From: Leucobacter weissii
Lineage (GTDB): Bacteria; Actinomycetota; Actinomycetes; Actinomycetales; Microbacteriaceae
DNA length: 64,000 nucleotides
Direction: 5' to 3'
Assembly: GCF_017565745.1 (NCBI RefSeq)
Contig: NZ_JAGDYM010000005.1
Span: 186,001 to 250,000, forward strand
A program made the position numbers and the translations under genes. How positions within the stretch are numbered: the first letter of the stretch is position 1; each line of letters opens with the position of its first letter. Below the pieces are notes generated by a model, which saw only the letters and a list, made by a program, of their open reading frames with translations, was not told where the DNA came from and made no database searches. Shown piece by piece: positions 33,996 to 42,547 of the stretch.

Positions 33996-34688
33996 GTGCG
34001 AATCGTAGTGGCGGACTGCTCGGTGGACTATGCGGGGCGGCTGAGCGCGCACCTGCCGCGCGCGACTCGCGTGCTCATGCTCAAGAGCGACGGCTCGGTG
34101 CTCGTGCACAGCGACGGCGGCAGCTACAAGCCGCTGAACTGGATGAGCCCGCCCTGCTCCTTCGTCGCCGTCGACCCCGATCCCGAGCAGCGGGAGGAGG
34201 GCGTCTCCGAGGTCTGGAGGGTGACGCACGCCAAGACCGCCGATCAGCTCGTCGTCTCGGTGTTCGGCATCGTGCACGACTCGTCGCACGAGCTGGGCGT
34301 GGATCCCGGGTTGATCAAGGACGGTGTCGAGGCCCATCTGCAGGAGCTGCTCGCCGAGCAGATCGAGTTGCTCGGCGAGGGCCACACGCTCGTGCGCCGC
34401 GAGTACATGACCGCGATCGGTCCCGTCGACATCCTCGCCCGCGACTCGGCGGGCGCCTCGGTCGCCGTGGAGATCAAACGGCGAGGCGAGATCGACGGGG
34501 TCGAGCAGCTGACGCGCTACCTCGAGCTGATGAACCGCGATCCGGTGCTCGCGCCCGTGCGGGGCGTGTTCGCCGCCCAGGAGATCAAGCCGCAGGCGCG
34601 CACGCTCGCGCAGGATCGCGGGATCCGCTGCGTCGTGCTCGACTACGACGTGATGCGCGGCATGCAGGACCTCAACACGCTCTTCTGA
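33996..34688 (+). CDS. nucS: Endonuclease NucS (mismatch-specific)
   Basis: A 230-residue nuclease that makes double-strand breaks at mismatches and substitutes for MutSL repair in actinomycetes and many archaea. The N-terminal dimer domain includes [20 protein letters not shown], followed by NWMSPP. The C-terminal RecB-like nuclease shows GPVDILARD and [13 protein letters not shown] with the catalytic D-(D/E)xK residues, and [12 protein letters not shown]. Length is normal. GTG at 33996 starts the protein at the usual [19 protein letters not shown] position. Confidence 0.95.
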   Translation: MRIVVADCSVDYAGRLSAHLPRATRVLMLKSDGSVLVHSDGGSYKPLNWMSPPCSFVAVDPDPEQREEGVSEVWRVTHAKTADQLVVSVFGIVHDSSHELGVDPGLIKDGVEAHLQELLAEQIELLGEGHTLVRREYMTAIGPVDILARDSAGASVAVEIKRRGEIDGVEQLTRYLELMNRDPVLAPVRGVFAAQEIKPQARTLAQDRGIRCVVLDYDVMRGMQDLNTLF

Positions 34689-34912
34689 GGGCTGCGCCGC
34701 TCGCGCCTCGCTCCGCGAGCGTGACGCTCCGCGCGAGCCTGCCGCTCTCCACGAGCGGTCCCCTCGCTCACGAGAGGGACACCGTTTAACCGTCGGGCAG
34801 GGTCCCGCTCGCGAAGGAGGGTCCCACCGGTGGGACGGGTCGGCGCCGCATTGTCGGCGAGCGTGCACCGGAATCATAGTCCGCTCATGGGGTGCGCGCG
34901 CACAATCGAGGC
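34689..34912. promoter_or_regulatory. Intergenic region with a 16-bp palindrome
   Basis: No gene is seen. At 34821-34836 there is a perfect palindrome GTCCCACCGGTGGGAC, with two related GGTCCC/GGGAC segments around it, about 80 bases before the next start codon. It could be a regulator site or a hairpin terminator of nucS without T tract. Confidence 0.4.
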
Positions 34913-35548
34913 ATGAGCAACGAGCACACCCCCCAGCAGTCCCCCCAGCCAGCCGATCTCCCCACCGCGGTCCTCCCCGGCACCGCCGCCGTGCCGCCGG
35001 AAGCGGCCGCCTCCGCGGCACCGCCGCCGGCCGCGGAAACCGTCCCGCTCCAGTCGACGACGGCCCCGCCTGCCGTCCAGCCGGCTTCCCCGGCTCAGGC
35101 GGTTCCGTCCGAGCAGCTCGCCCAGCCGGTCGCATCGGGAGCTGCCAGGCAGGCGAAGCAGCCCGTCTCCTGGCTGACCCCCCTCCGCGCGAGCCTCGTC
35201 GCCGCCGGAATCGCGGTGCTCGCCTTCGCAGGCGGAGCGGGGACCGCGGCGGCCGTCGGGGCCGCCTCCGCCTCCCAGGGGCCCGGCTCCGGGCAGTTCC
35301 CGCCGTCGTTCGAGGACGGCGAGGGGCGACCCTCCGGTCCTCCGGGGTCGGAGGACGGGTCCCGGAGCGGCGGTCCGGGCACCCAGAGCGGCACGGCTCC
35401 CGGTGAGGAGACGTTGCCGGACGGCGGATCCGGTGAGGGGTCGGACACGGGCGACTCGAGCGCGAGCGAGAGCTCGGCGGACGATGCGGCGCTGGACTCC
35501 GCTCTGGACTCGGGGGAGACCGGCGCGGTGACGTGGGCGGTGTCCTGA
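34913..35548 (+). CDS. Membrane-anchored low-complexity protein, unrecognised
   Basis: A 211-residue protein: a proline/alanine-rich cytoplasmic N-terminus of about 90 residues, one transmembrane helix (LVAAGIAVLAFAGGAGTAAA), then an acidic glycine/serine/aspartate-rich outer tail (GSGEGSDTGDSSASESSADD). No enzymatic domain is apparent. The composition suggests a disordered surface protein. Function unknown. Confidence 0.65.
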   Translation: MSNEHTPQQSPQPADLPTAVLPGTAAVPPEAAASAAPPPAAETVPLQSTTAPPAVQPASPAQAVPSEQLAQPVASGAARQAKQPVSWLTPLRASLVAAGIAVLAFAGGAGTAAAVGAASASQGPGSGQFPPSFEDGEGRPSGPPGSEDGSRSGGPGTQSGTAPGEETLPDGGSGEGSDTGDSSASESSADDAALDSALDSGETGAVTWAVS

Positions 35549-35590
35549 GACGCGTCGCGCGTGCCCGGCTGCCCCGGGCCCGCGCGCGGA

Positions 35591-36121
35591 TCATCGACGG
35601 CCGAGTCCCGCGAGGATGATGTCGAGCCCGCGCTCGAACGAGGCGTCGGCCTCCTGCGACGGCGCCGATCCGGCGGCCACCGCGTCGGGATCGGTCCCGG
35701 GGAGCGCCCCGAACCGCTCCGCCTGCCGTCGGGTCTGGGTCGATTGCGCGTGACCGAAGGTGTAGAACAGCAGCGTGCTCGCCCCGTCGGGGCCGACGAG
35801 CCTGGCGAGCCGCTGCTCCAGGCCCGATGCGCCCAGCCGGAAGGCGGCGGCGGTCGCGACCACGTCGGCTCCGTCCCGAACGGCGAGGAGGGCCGAGCGC
35901 AGCGAGCGGCACAGGCCCGCCGCATCGTCGCCCCCGACCCCGCGGATGATCTCGTCCGCCATCAGCGCCAGCAGGGTCTGCTTGTCGGGCACGTGGTGGT
36001 ACAGCGCGCTCGGCTGAACGCCGAGCGCGCTCGCGACGCGCCGCATCGAGCAGAACTCGAGCCCGTGCTCGTCCAGCACCCGCAGGGCCGCCGCGATCAC
36101 GTCGGCCCGGGTGTTGCGCAT
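35591..36121 (-). CDS. TetR-family regulator (TetR_C-type)
   Basis: A 176-residue regulator. The helix-turn-helix is FCSMRRVASALGVQPSALYH followed by HVPDKQTLLALMADEI, close to the tetracycline-repressor subgroup. The C-terminal domain is short. ATG 36121 is preferred over GTG 36124. A GAACAATGTTC palindrome lies 23 bases upstream, probably its own operator. Its target genes are not obvious; the operator differs from the repeated motif of the catabolic island to the right. Confidence 0.85.
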   Translation of the reverse strand: MRNTRADVIAAALRVLDEHGLEFCSMRRVASALGVQPSALYHHVPDKQTLLALMADEIIRGVGGDDAAGLCRSLRSALLAVRDGADVVATAAAFRLGASGLEQRLARLVGPDGASTLLFYTFGHAQSTQTRRQAERFGALPGTDPDAVAAGSAPSQEADASFERGLDIILAGLGRR

Positions 36122-36143
36122 CACCCGATTCTACCGCTAACCA

Positions 36144-36154
36144 GAACAATGTTC
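36144..36154. promoter_or_regulatory. Operator-like palindrome of the TetR gene
   Basis: GAACA-A-TGTTC, a perfect inverted repeat 23 bases upstream of the TetR start, in an AT-richer patch. Autoregulation is inferred. Confidence 0.55.
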
Positions 36155-36185
36155 AGGTCGTGGGATTCCGGTTCCTCGGGCATGT

Positions 36186-36228
36186 CGAGGAGCGCCCTTT
36201 CACGGCGCTCCTCGCCGTTTTCTTTTTT
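36186..36228 (+). terminator. Strong intrinsic terminator without an obvious upstream gene
   Basis: An 11-bp perfect stem CGAGGAGCGCC / GGCGCTCCTCG followed by a T-rich run (CCGTTTTCTTTTTT). It is oriented for plus-strand transcripts, yet no plus-strand gene lies within the 600 bases to its left. It may end a small RNA or be a leftover at the edge of the catabolic island. Confidence 0.8.
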
Positions 36229-36305
36229 GGAGTGCTCATTCTGCGTTCCAGACCTGGCAGGACGATTGGCAGAGCGGTGTGATCTCGGCTAGGACTGAGC
36301 CAGGA

Positions 36306-37301
36306 TCACGAGCGGGAGACGATTCCGAGTACGGCCGCGGCCAGGTCCGTAGCCTCCGCTTCATCCCGCATCCAGATCGAGCGCACATGTGCGTGGAGTC
36401 CGAAGTCGGAGAGCAGAGGCGCGAGTGCTGCATCGGCATCGTCGATGAGGAAGTGGTCGAGCAGGCCGCCCCTTGTTCGGGTCCCGTAGTGTGCCGCCAC
36501 TCCGTCCGCGGAAACATCGACTCCGAGCGTCCGCAGGCAGGTATCAGCCATGCCTCGGACCGCTCGCCCTCCGATTATCGGTGAGATGCCCAGCACGGGG
36601 GCGGCGGAGTGGACTACAGCTTCGCGAATTCCGGGCGTCCGCAAGATGGGTCCGATCGACACGACAGGGTTGGACGGCGCCAGAAGTATCGCATCGGCGG
36701 TGCTGAGCGCGTCGATGACGCCCGCCGACGGCTCGGCGCGATCGATTCCGGGGTTCTCAAAGGCGAGTGCCGGCATGCTCCCGCGATACCTGGTCCACCA
36801 TTCCTGGAAGTGCATAGAATGTTCGGTGCCGTCAACTCGGACGACGACCTCGGTGTCCACCTCGGTGTCGGTCATGGGGAGAATGCGCGCTCCGAGATCC
36901 CATCGCGCGGCCAGCTTGGAAGCCACCTGAGAGACGGTCCATCCCTCTCGCAGCCAACCCGTACGGGCGATATGCGCTCCGAGATCGAGGTCGCCGAGGA
37001 CGAACCACGGCCAAGCCGCACCGTATCCTCGAAGCTCGGCGGAGACCACCTCGCTCTCCCCCTTCCGCCCCCACCCACGCTCACGATCGTTGATTCCCGC
37101 AAGCGCATACATGACGGAGTCGATATCGGGTTGCAGACGCAGGCCGCTGAGCCACAGATCATCGCCGGTGTTGACGATGGCCGTGATGGCCGAATCGGGG
37201 CGTTCTCCGAAGCGGGCGGCAAAGGCGTTCCGCAGTCCGACGATGAACTTCGCGCCCCCCACCCCGCCGGTCAGGACGGTGATGCGCGGTACCGTGGTCA
37301 T
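36306..37301 (-). CDS. cofD: 2-phospho-L-lactate transferase CofD (FbiA)
   Basis: Joins the activated phospholactate (or phosphoenolpyruvate) unit to Fo, giving F420-0 or its dehydro form. The 331-residue protein opens ITVLTGGVGGAKFIVGLRNA, the family signature, followed by VNTGDDLWLSGLRLQPD and RGWGRKGES. ILLAPSNPVVSIGPIL and GRAVRGMADTCLRTLG line the active site. It overlaps cofE by four bases (ATGA) as the last gene of a tesB-cofE-cofD operon. Codon and base composition look like the surrounding catabolic genes, not the chromosome to the left. Confidence 0.95.
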   Translation of the reverse strand: MTTVPRITVLTGGVGGAKFIVGLRNAFAARFGERPDSAITAIVNTGDDLWLSGLRLQPDIDSVMYALAGINDRERGWGRKGESEVVSAELRGYGAAWPWFVLGDLDLGAHIARTGWLREGWTVSQVASKLAARWDLGARILPMTDTEVDTEVVVRVDGTEHSMHFQEWWTRYRGSMPALAFENPGIDRAEPSAGVIDALSTADAILLAPSNPVVSIGPILRTPGIREAVVHSAAPVLGISPIIGGRAVRGMADTCLRTLGVDVSADGVAAHYGTRTRGGLLDHFLIDDADAALAPLLSDFGLHAHVRSIWMRDEAEATDLAAAVLGIVSRS

Positions 37302-38128
37302 GAGGACCTCCGCGGGTCGGATGGCGGCGGGTCGGCGGCCGGATCAGCCGCGGCGAGGCCGGCTGCGAAGCCCTCCTCGTAGGCTTCGCGCGCTCCCAGA
37401 CTGAACATATCGCGGTCGGGCGGACGCACGATCGAGGATGCACCGGGTAGGTCGAGCGGACCGACGAGGTCGCCTCTTCCTCTGAGGACGGCGATGGGGA
37501 CGCGAGTGGTCTTTCTCTTGACGAGATCTCCCGCGGCGGCGATCTCGTCGCCGACGCACGGCACGGTGACCGCCATCTCGGTGCCTTCGGTGTCCAGGTC
37601 GCCGCGCAGATCCTCGAGCACTCGGACGCCGCCGGCTCCGATGGCGCAGTCGGTCTGGCCTTCTCGCCACGGTCGACCGAGAGTGTCTGAGATGACGACG
37701 CCCACATCCACGCGGTAGATCGTTCGCAACGTCGCTGCGATGTCCCGTGCGCTCCGGTCCGGATCCTCCGGGAGCAGCAGTAGCCGGCCGCCCGGCGAGT
37801 TGCTGGTGTCCACCCCTGCGGCCGCGGAGACCAAACCGAATCTGTTCTGCACGATACGCGTCACGGAGCCGCCAGGATTCTGACGCGAGGCGATCGTGCG
37901 CATGGCTTCCGCGTCGATCGCCTGCTCCCGATCCGCTCCGGCGAACACGCGCCCTTCGGCCTTCGAGACGATCTTCGAGGTGATGACGAAGATGTCGCCC
38001 CTCATGACCGGCCGGTCGAGTGCGGCGTGGATCAGACCCGCGACATCATCGCCGGCCTCGACCTCGCCGATTCCGAGCACCGGGAACACGTGGAGCTGCC
38101 GCGCCGCGTCACTGCCTGAAGTGCTCAT
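37298..38128 (-). CDS. cofE: F420-0:L-glutamate ligase CofE
   Basis: Adds glutamate residues to F420-0. The 276-residue protein carries the CofE fold only: MRGDIFVITSKIVSKAEGR, ASRQNPGGSVTRIVQNRFG, GVDTSNSPGGRLLLLPEDPD, and VVISDTLGRPWREGQTD. Mycobacterial FbiB has an added C-terminal nitroreductase-like domain that is absent here. ATG 38128 gives the normal start; ATG 38167 would overlap the tesB stop (ATGA) and add 13 residues, and cannot be excluded. Confidence 0.9.
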   Translation of the reverse strand: MSTSGSDAARQLHVFPVLGIGEVEAGDDVAGLIHAALDRPVMRGDIFVITSKIVSKAEGRVFAGADREQAIDAEAMRTIASRQNPGGSVTRIVQNRFGLVSAAAGVDTSNSPGGRLLLLPEDPDRSARDIAATLRTIYRVDVGVVISDTLGRPWREGQTDCAIGAGGVRVLEDLRGDLDTEGTEMAVTVPCVGDEIAAAGDLVKRKTTRVPIAVLRGRGDLVGPLDLPGASSIVRPPDRDMFSLGAREAYEEGFAAGLAAADPAADPPPSDPRRSS

Positions 38129-38163
38129 TTCGCTGCTCTCGGAGAACTTGCCGTTACGGAGGA

Positions 38164-39087
38164 TCATACTCGGCCTCCATGCTCGGGCGAGCCTCGGTTC
38201 GTCGGCTTCCGTACGACGCAGTCCTGGGAGACGCTTGCCACGAGTTCGTTGCTCTGCGTGAAGAATCGCCCGCTCGAATGCGCGATGCCCGCGCGGTAGC
38301 TCGGGCTGTGCAACTCGTAGAAGATCCATTCGTTCACATCCACGGGTCGATGGAACCACATGGCGTGGTTCAGTGTCGCGGCGAACCAGATGCCTGACTC
38401 GTGCTCGTGTCCGAGATCGACCACCCTGGTGAGCGAGAAGTCCGAGACCCACGCGAGCGCAGCCTTGTGGATCTCGTGCCATCCGATCAACGGATGGACC
38501 GTGCGGACCCAGAGTCCGAGCAGCGGGCGTCCGCCCTGCTGCTGCGGAATCGACGAGACGGCTCGGCGCACGTCGAAGGGTCGGCGTATCGGGGCATTCG
38601 GTTCCGGGCAGATCGCGCCATGCGCAGGCGCGGACGCCTCCGGTCGGCTCCAGCCCGCGGGGCCGACTGCCGCATGCTGGTGCGAATCCTCATCTGCGTG
38701 GAATGAGACCGTGCCCGATGCCACCAGTCGCTCGTTCTGCATCGCTGCCATGCCGAACGAGGAGAATCTCCGAGATCGTTGAAGCGTGGTTGGCTCGTAA
38801 CGCACCGGGTCGTCGACGGTGGCCGGCGCGTGGAAGTGGGCGTGAACCGACTGGAGGCGGAAGGTCGCCCGGACGTCCCGAACGCTTGTGTGGATCATGT
38901 GAGCCAGGAGGGAGCCTCCGTAAGCGTTCCCGCCCCCGCCGGGCGCAGGGTTCCCCGACGGCTCAAGGCCACGACTGCTTCCGAGGGAAAGCAGTCGTGG
39001 AAGAACTTCGACGTCGTGAGGCAGTCGTTCAGCGGCGTCGTCCGATCGCGGAGAGGTCACGGAGAGCCCCCTTTCTGGCGTGTTCAT
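38164..39087 (-). CDS. Acyl-CoA thioesterase II (TesB-type)
   Basis: A 307-residue double-hotdog thioesterase. The first domain has NAYGGSLLAHMIHTSVRDV and the LQSVHAHFHAPA strand; the second has LGLWVRTVHPLIGWHEIHKA and AATLNHAMWFHRPVDVNEWI, ending with GRFFTQSNELVASVSQD. These match TesB including the aspartate/threonine/glutamine active-site set region. It hydrolyses acyl-CoA and could release CoA from pathway intermediates. It is the first gene of the operon containing cofE and cofD, and shares a promoter region with the divergent thiolase-like genes. Confidence 0.85.
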   Translation of the reverse strand: MNTPERGLSVTSPRSDDAAERLPHDVEVLPRLLSLGSSRGLEPSGNPAPGGGGNAYGGSLLAHMIHTSVRDVRATFRLQSVHAHFHAPATVDDPVRYEPTTLQRSRRFSSFGMAAMQNERLVASGTVSFHADEDSHQHAAVGPAGWSRPEASAPAHGAICPEPNAPIRRPFDVRRAVSSIPQQQGGRPLLGLWVRTVHPLIGWHEIHKAALAWVSDFSLTRVVDLGHEHESGIWFAATLNHAMWFHRPVDVNEWIFYELHSPSYRAGIAHSSGRFFTQSNELVASVSQDCVVRKPTNRGSPEHGGRV

Positions 39088-39136
39088 CGGAGCGATTCGA
39101 AGAGATCTCTGATCTCGAGGGTATTGCTTTTTCTAC

Positions 39137-39150
39137 CAAACGCATGGTTG
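39137..39150. promoter_or_regulatory. Repeated operator, copy A (divergent tesB / thiolase promoters)
   Basis: CAAAC-GCAT-GGTTG. It lies between divergent operons and sits between a TTTTTC and a TATAAG element with 17-bp spacing, so a bound protein should block transcription. It matches copy B at 13 of 14 positions. Confidence 0.65.
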
Positions 39151-39159
39151 TATAAGCAA

Positions 39160-40293
39160 ATGATCGATAACACTCAAAGACGAGTAGCGATAGCCAACAG
39201 TGCGCAGTCATTGTTGTCGCCCCGGCACTCGAACCGTCAGCATGTCGACCTGATCTCGGAAGCGGTAGCCGGCGCACTGCTCGGCACCGGTGTTCGAATC
39301 GATGACATCGACTTCGTCATCGACTCGGGAAGCGATTTCCTCGATGGCCGAAGCATCTCCAACTGCGGTTTCCTCGGTGCGATGGGCGCCCACCACAAGG
39401 AGGAGTCCCGGGTGGAGGAAGACGGGCTCTGGGCGCTAGGGTACGCGGCGGATAAGATCGCGGGCGGCTCCGCCTCCATCGGTCTGGTGATCGCCTATTC
39501 CAAGCCCTCGGAGAGCAGCATCGACAACTTCTGGACCGGCCTTCTGGACCCGTTCGTGCAACGACCGGTCGGGCTTGATCATCGTTCGGCCGCCGGGCTC
39601 ACCGCTCGGCAGTATCTAGCGGCTGCGGAGCTGCAAGCGGCTGACCTTCGTGCGGTGAGTGAGCGTTCCTGGCTGGGCGCTGCGCGCAATCCCCGGGTGG
39701 AGGCGGACAGTCCTCCGGACGACGATGCGTTCTGGCGCGATCCCGTGGCGACTCCACTGAGTGCTTCCGACCTGGCGCGACCTGTGGATGGCGCGGTGGC
39801 CGTCCTCGTCACCAGCGCCGATGTCGCCGATACAGTCTCGGAGGCCCCGGTGTGGCTCACGGGTCATGGTTCGGCGATCGACCAGCATTTCCTCGCAAGC
39901 CGCGAGCAGACCGCGCTTCCTGCCGCACGTGCAGCCGCGCAGTCGGCTCTCCGGATGTCTGGCGGAACGCGCGCGGGTGACTACGATCTCGTGGAACTCT
40001 CCGCATCCTCCACGGTGGGTGAGCTCATGGTGCTGGAAGCTCTCGGGTTCGCCGAGCAGTACCGAGGAATCGAGCTCTATCGCTCCCCGGGGGCGGCGAG
40101 TATCAATCCTTCGGGGGGTGCGTTGCCGGCCGACCCCATCATGGCGACCGGGCTGGTCAGGGCCCACGAGGCGGCTTCACGTCTCGCCCAGAAGCCGGGG
40201 TTCCTCGAGGGGAAGGCGCGACGCGCGATGGTGCACGGTGCCGGGGGCTTCGCTATGCAGAACCACTGCGTCTTTACGATGGAGGTCGACTGA
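39160..40293 (+). CDS. Thiolase-like protein without canonical catalytic residues
   Basis: A 377-residue thiolase-fold protein, beginning with RRVAIANSAQSLLSPRHSN and ending with SINPSGGALPADPIMATGLV, the SCP2-thiolase-like C-terminal motif. The nucleophilic cysteine region is not recognisable and GHP is replaced by ADP. It resembles the partner subunit in thiolase-like aldolase or acyltransferase complexes that act with DUF35 proteins. ATG 39160 has no ribosome-binding site and lies close to a promoter, so translation may be leaderless. The stop shares a base with the next start (TGATG). Confidence 0.75.
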   Translation: MIDNTQRRVAIANSAQSLLSPRHSNRQHVDLISEAVAGALLGTGVRIDDIDFVIDSGSDFLDGRSISNCGFLGAMGAHHKEESRVEEDGLWALGYAADKIAGGSASIGLVIAYSKPSESSIDNFWTGLLDPFVQRPVGLDHRSAAGLTARQYLAAAELQAADLRAVSERSWLGAARNPRVEADSPPDDDAFWRDPVATPLSASDLARPVDGAVAVLVTSADVADTVSEAPVWLTGHGSAIDQHFLASREQTALPAARAAAQSALRMSGGTRAGDYDLVELSASSTVGELMVLEALGFAEQYRGIELYRSPGAASINPSGGALPADPIMATGLVRAHEAASRLAQKPGFLEGKARRAMVHGAGGFAMQNHCVFTMEVD

Positions 40294-41447
40294 TGGAAAT
40301 CGCAATCGTGGGAACCGGGCAGACGAATCATGCGCGGCGCAGGACCGATGTGAGTCAGGCTGGCCTCGCTCGCGAGGCGGTTGTCGAGGCCCTGGCTGAT
40401 GCGGGCCTGACGATGGACGATGTGGACAGCATCGTCGTGGCGAGTGGACCGGCGATGTTCGGCGCGGTGAACCAGCCCGAGAAATGGCTTGCAGATGCTC
40501 TCGGGGCCCGCTACAAGCCGCTGGTACGGATTACCAGTGGAGGCGGGACCGGGCTGGCCGGTGCGTTGGCGGCGATGAACCAGATCAAGGGAGGCTCGGC
40601 TCGGCGCGTACTCGTCGTCGCCTACGACAAGCTCTCCGAGGGAGCGCTCCAGGCCTCGATCTCCACCCTCTACGATCCGTTCTGGGGGCGCGAGTTCGCG
40701 GTCGGAATCATGGGGTTCGCGGCAGCCTACTGGCACGCTCGAATGGAACGTCTCGGACATACTGAAGAAGCTGCTGCGATGGTCGCGGTGAAGAACTACC
40801 GGCATGCCATGAGCAATCCCAAGGCGCATGTGAAGAAGGAGATCACCGTCGATGACGTCATGAACTCTCGTCCGCTGTGCTGGCCGATCAAGCGCCTCGA
40901 CGTGCCTCCGATCTCCGACGGTGCTTGCGCAGTGATTCTCGCGGCGGATGAGGACGCGGAGGCCATCTCCGAGCGTCCCGCATGGATCCACGGCATGGCG
41001 TACTACTGCGAGGCCGATAATGGGGCGGACCGGCTCATGATCCAGTCCGAACCCCTTCAGATCGCTGCGGCGAAGGTGTACAAGGAATCGGGAATCACCA
41101 ACCCGTTCCGCCAATTCGACGTCGCGGAGCTGCAGGAACCCTACACCTGCTTCGAGCTGAGCTACTACGAGGGCCTCGGGCTCTGCCCCGAGGGGGGCGC
41201 TGCAGAACTGATCGCATCAGGGGATACTGCGATGGGAGGGTCGCTGCCGGTGAACCCATCCGGTGGGTGCATGGGCGCGAATCCCATCGGTGCGACGGCG
41301 TTGATACGACTCGCCGAGGCCGCCATGCAAGTGACCGGCAAGGCGGGAGCCCATCAGGTCGAAGGCGCGGAGCGCGCGCTCGTGCAGGCCGGGGGCGGAT
41401 GGGCGAACCTCCGCGGAGTCGCGGTAGTCGGCGCGGAGAAGCGGTAG
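40293..41447 (+). CDS. Thiolase-family protein (SCP2/Ltp2-like)
   Basis: A 384-residue thiolase-fold protein. It begins MEIAIVGTGQTNHARRRTDV, has VRITSGGGTGLAGALAAMNQ where classical thiolases carry the catalytic cysteine (here serine/glycine), and ends LPVNPSGGCMGANPIGATAL, with asparagine instead of the histidine of GHP. The pattern is that of Ltp2-like proteins, which cleave beta-hydroxyacyl-CoA by retro-aldol chemistry together with a DUF35 partner; such a partner is encoded next. Substrate unknown. Confidence 0.8.
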   Translation: MEIAIVGTGQTNHARRRTDVSQAGLAREAVVEALADAGLTMDDVDSIVVASGPAMFGAVNQPEKWLADALGARYKPLVRITSGGGTGLAGALAAMNQIKGGSARRVLVVAYDKLSEGALQASISTLYDPFWGREFAVGIMGFAAAYWHARMERLGHTEEAAAMVAVKNYRHAMSNPKAHVKKEITVDDVMNSRPLCWPIKRLDVPPISDGACAVILAADEDAEAISERPAWIHGMAYYCEADNGADRLMIQSEPLQIAAAKVYKESGITNPFRQFDVAELQEPYTCFELSYYEGLGLCPEGGAAELIASGDTAMGGSLPVNPSGGCMGANPIGATALIRLAEAAMQVTGKAGAHQVEGAERALVQAGGGWANLRGVAVVGAEKR

Positions 41448-41463
41448 AAGAGAGAGACGAGAG

Positions 41464-42408
41464 ATGACGATGCAGGAGACGCGGCCGGGTGCCGAGACGA
41501 TGGAGTCCTTCGCAACGCAGATACACATGCCTTACACCCTCACTCCAGGACAGGCGGTGGGAGTCTTCCTGGCAGAACTTGCGCAGAGACGATTGATCGG
41601 TTCGCGACATGGCGACCGAGTGCTCTTCCCGGCGCAGGATTTCTCCGGGGAGTCCGGCGAGCCCGGTGAGGGCTTCGTCGAGGTGCCTCCCGTGGGGACG
41701 GTCGCTTCGTTCACGACAGTCGAAGGGCGAACGCTGGCACTCATCCAGCTCGACGGCACCGCGTCGTCCTTCGTGCATCGCCTCGTCGGGCTGGGGGGTG
41801 ATGAGGTAGAGATCGGACAACGAGTCGAAGCGGTCTGGTCCGATCGTCCGAGCGGAACGATTCTCGACCTGCTCGGGTTCGGGCCGGTCGGGACTGCGGA
41901 AACATTCGTCCCGCGCGATCCGGCGGAGGACTTAGCAGCTCCGTTCGAACAGGTGGAGTACACGATGACGCTCGACTTCGAGCACTCCTACGGTCACTAC
42001 TACGGCTCGCTTTTCGACGGTGTCAAGCATGATCGTCGTGTCAGGGGAGTGAAGTGCTCGTCCTGCCGCAAGGTGCTGCTTCCCCCGAGGGAGCGATGCG
42101 ATGTGTGCTTCGCGCCGACGCTCGAGTGGGTCGATGTCGAGGCGGTGGGAACCATCCAGGCGAGTTCTGTGGTGCACGTCGAGTTCGTCGGACAGCGGGT
42201 GAAGCCACCCTACGTGTATGCGGAAATCGTGCTCGATGGTACGAGCACGCGTCTGATTCATACCGTCGGAGGACTCGATCCGCACGAGGCGAGGACGAAG
42301 GCCGGACCGGGGGCGCGTGTACGGGCCGTCTGGAGTGAGCGGAGGACCGGGAGTCTCGCCGATATCGACTATTTCGAGGTCATCGACGACGAGCTCGGGC
42401 AGAGTTGA
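41464..42408 (+). CDS. Tandem DUF35 OB-fold protein with zinc ribbon
   Basis: A 314-residue protein with two OB-fold domains. The first (residues 20-145; GTVASFTTVEGRTLALIQLD) lacks a zinc ribbon. The second (residues 170-310) has a rubredoxin-like zinc ribbon, CSSCRKVLLPPRERCDVC, followed by the OB fold GTIQASSVVHVEF and PPYVYAEIVLDGTSTRLIH. DUF35 proteins act as acyl-CoA channel subunits for thiolases and aldolases. Encoded 16 bases after two thiolase-like genes, it should form a complex with them. Confidence 0.85.
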   Translation: MTMQETRPGAETMESFATQIHMPYTLTPGQAVGVFLAELAQRRLIGSRHGDRVLFPAQDFSGESGEPGEGFVEVPPVGTVASFTTVEGRTLALIQLDGTASSFVHRLVGLGGDEVEIGQRVEAVWSDRPSGTILDLLGFGPVGTAETFVPRDPAEDLAAPFEQVEYTMTLDFEHSYGHYYGSLFDGVKHDRRVRGVKCSSCRKVLLPPRERCDVCFAPTLEWVDVEAVGTIQASSVVHVEFVGQRVKPPYVYAEIVLDGTSTRLIHTVGGLDPHEARTKAGPGARVRAVWSERRTGSLADIDYFEVIDDELGQS

Positions 42409-42416
42409 TTATATAA

Positions 42417-42430
42417 CAAACGTATGGTTG
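42417..42430. promoter_or_regulatory. Repeated operator, copy B
   Basis: CAAAC-GTAT-GGTTG, just after the DUF35 gene and upstream of the hydrolase operon, in an AT-rich promoter-like patch (TTGATT at 42405). Differs from copy A at one position. Confidence 0.65.
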
Positions 42431-42547
42431 ACTAGGCTCAGCATTCCAGTGACGTGATGGACCGACTCTTGGTTGAAGACCGGCATGTTGCGGGAACTGC
42501 TCGGATACTCCGGACAATGAAGTCAATCGAGAACGAAGGGTTGGTCC

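Noticed and set aside
35591-36121. The TetR gene as regulator of the catabolic island operators
   Set aside because: Its likely own operator (GAACAATGTTC) is unlike CAAAC-N4-GGTTG, and it lies on the chromosomal side of the terminator; not excluded, but unsupported.
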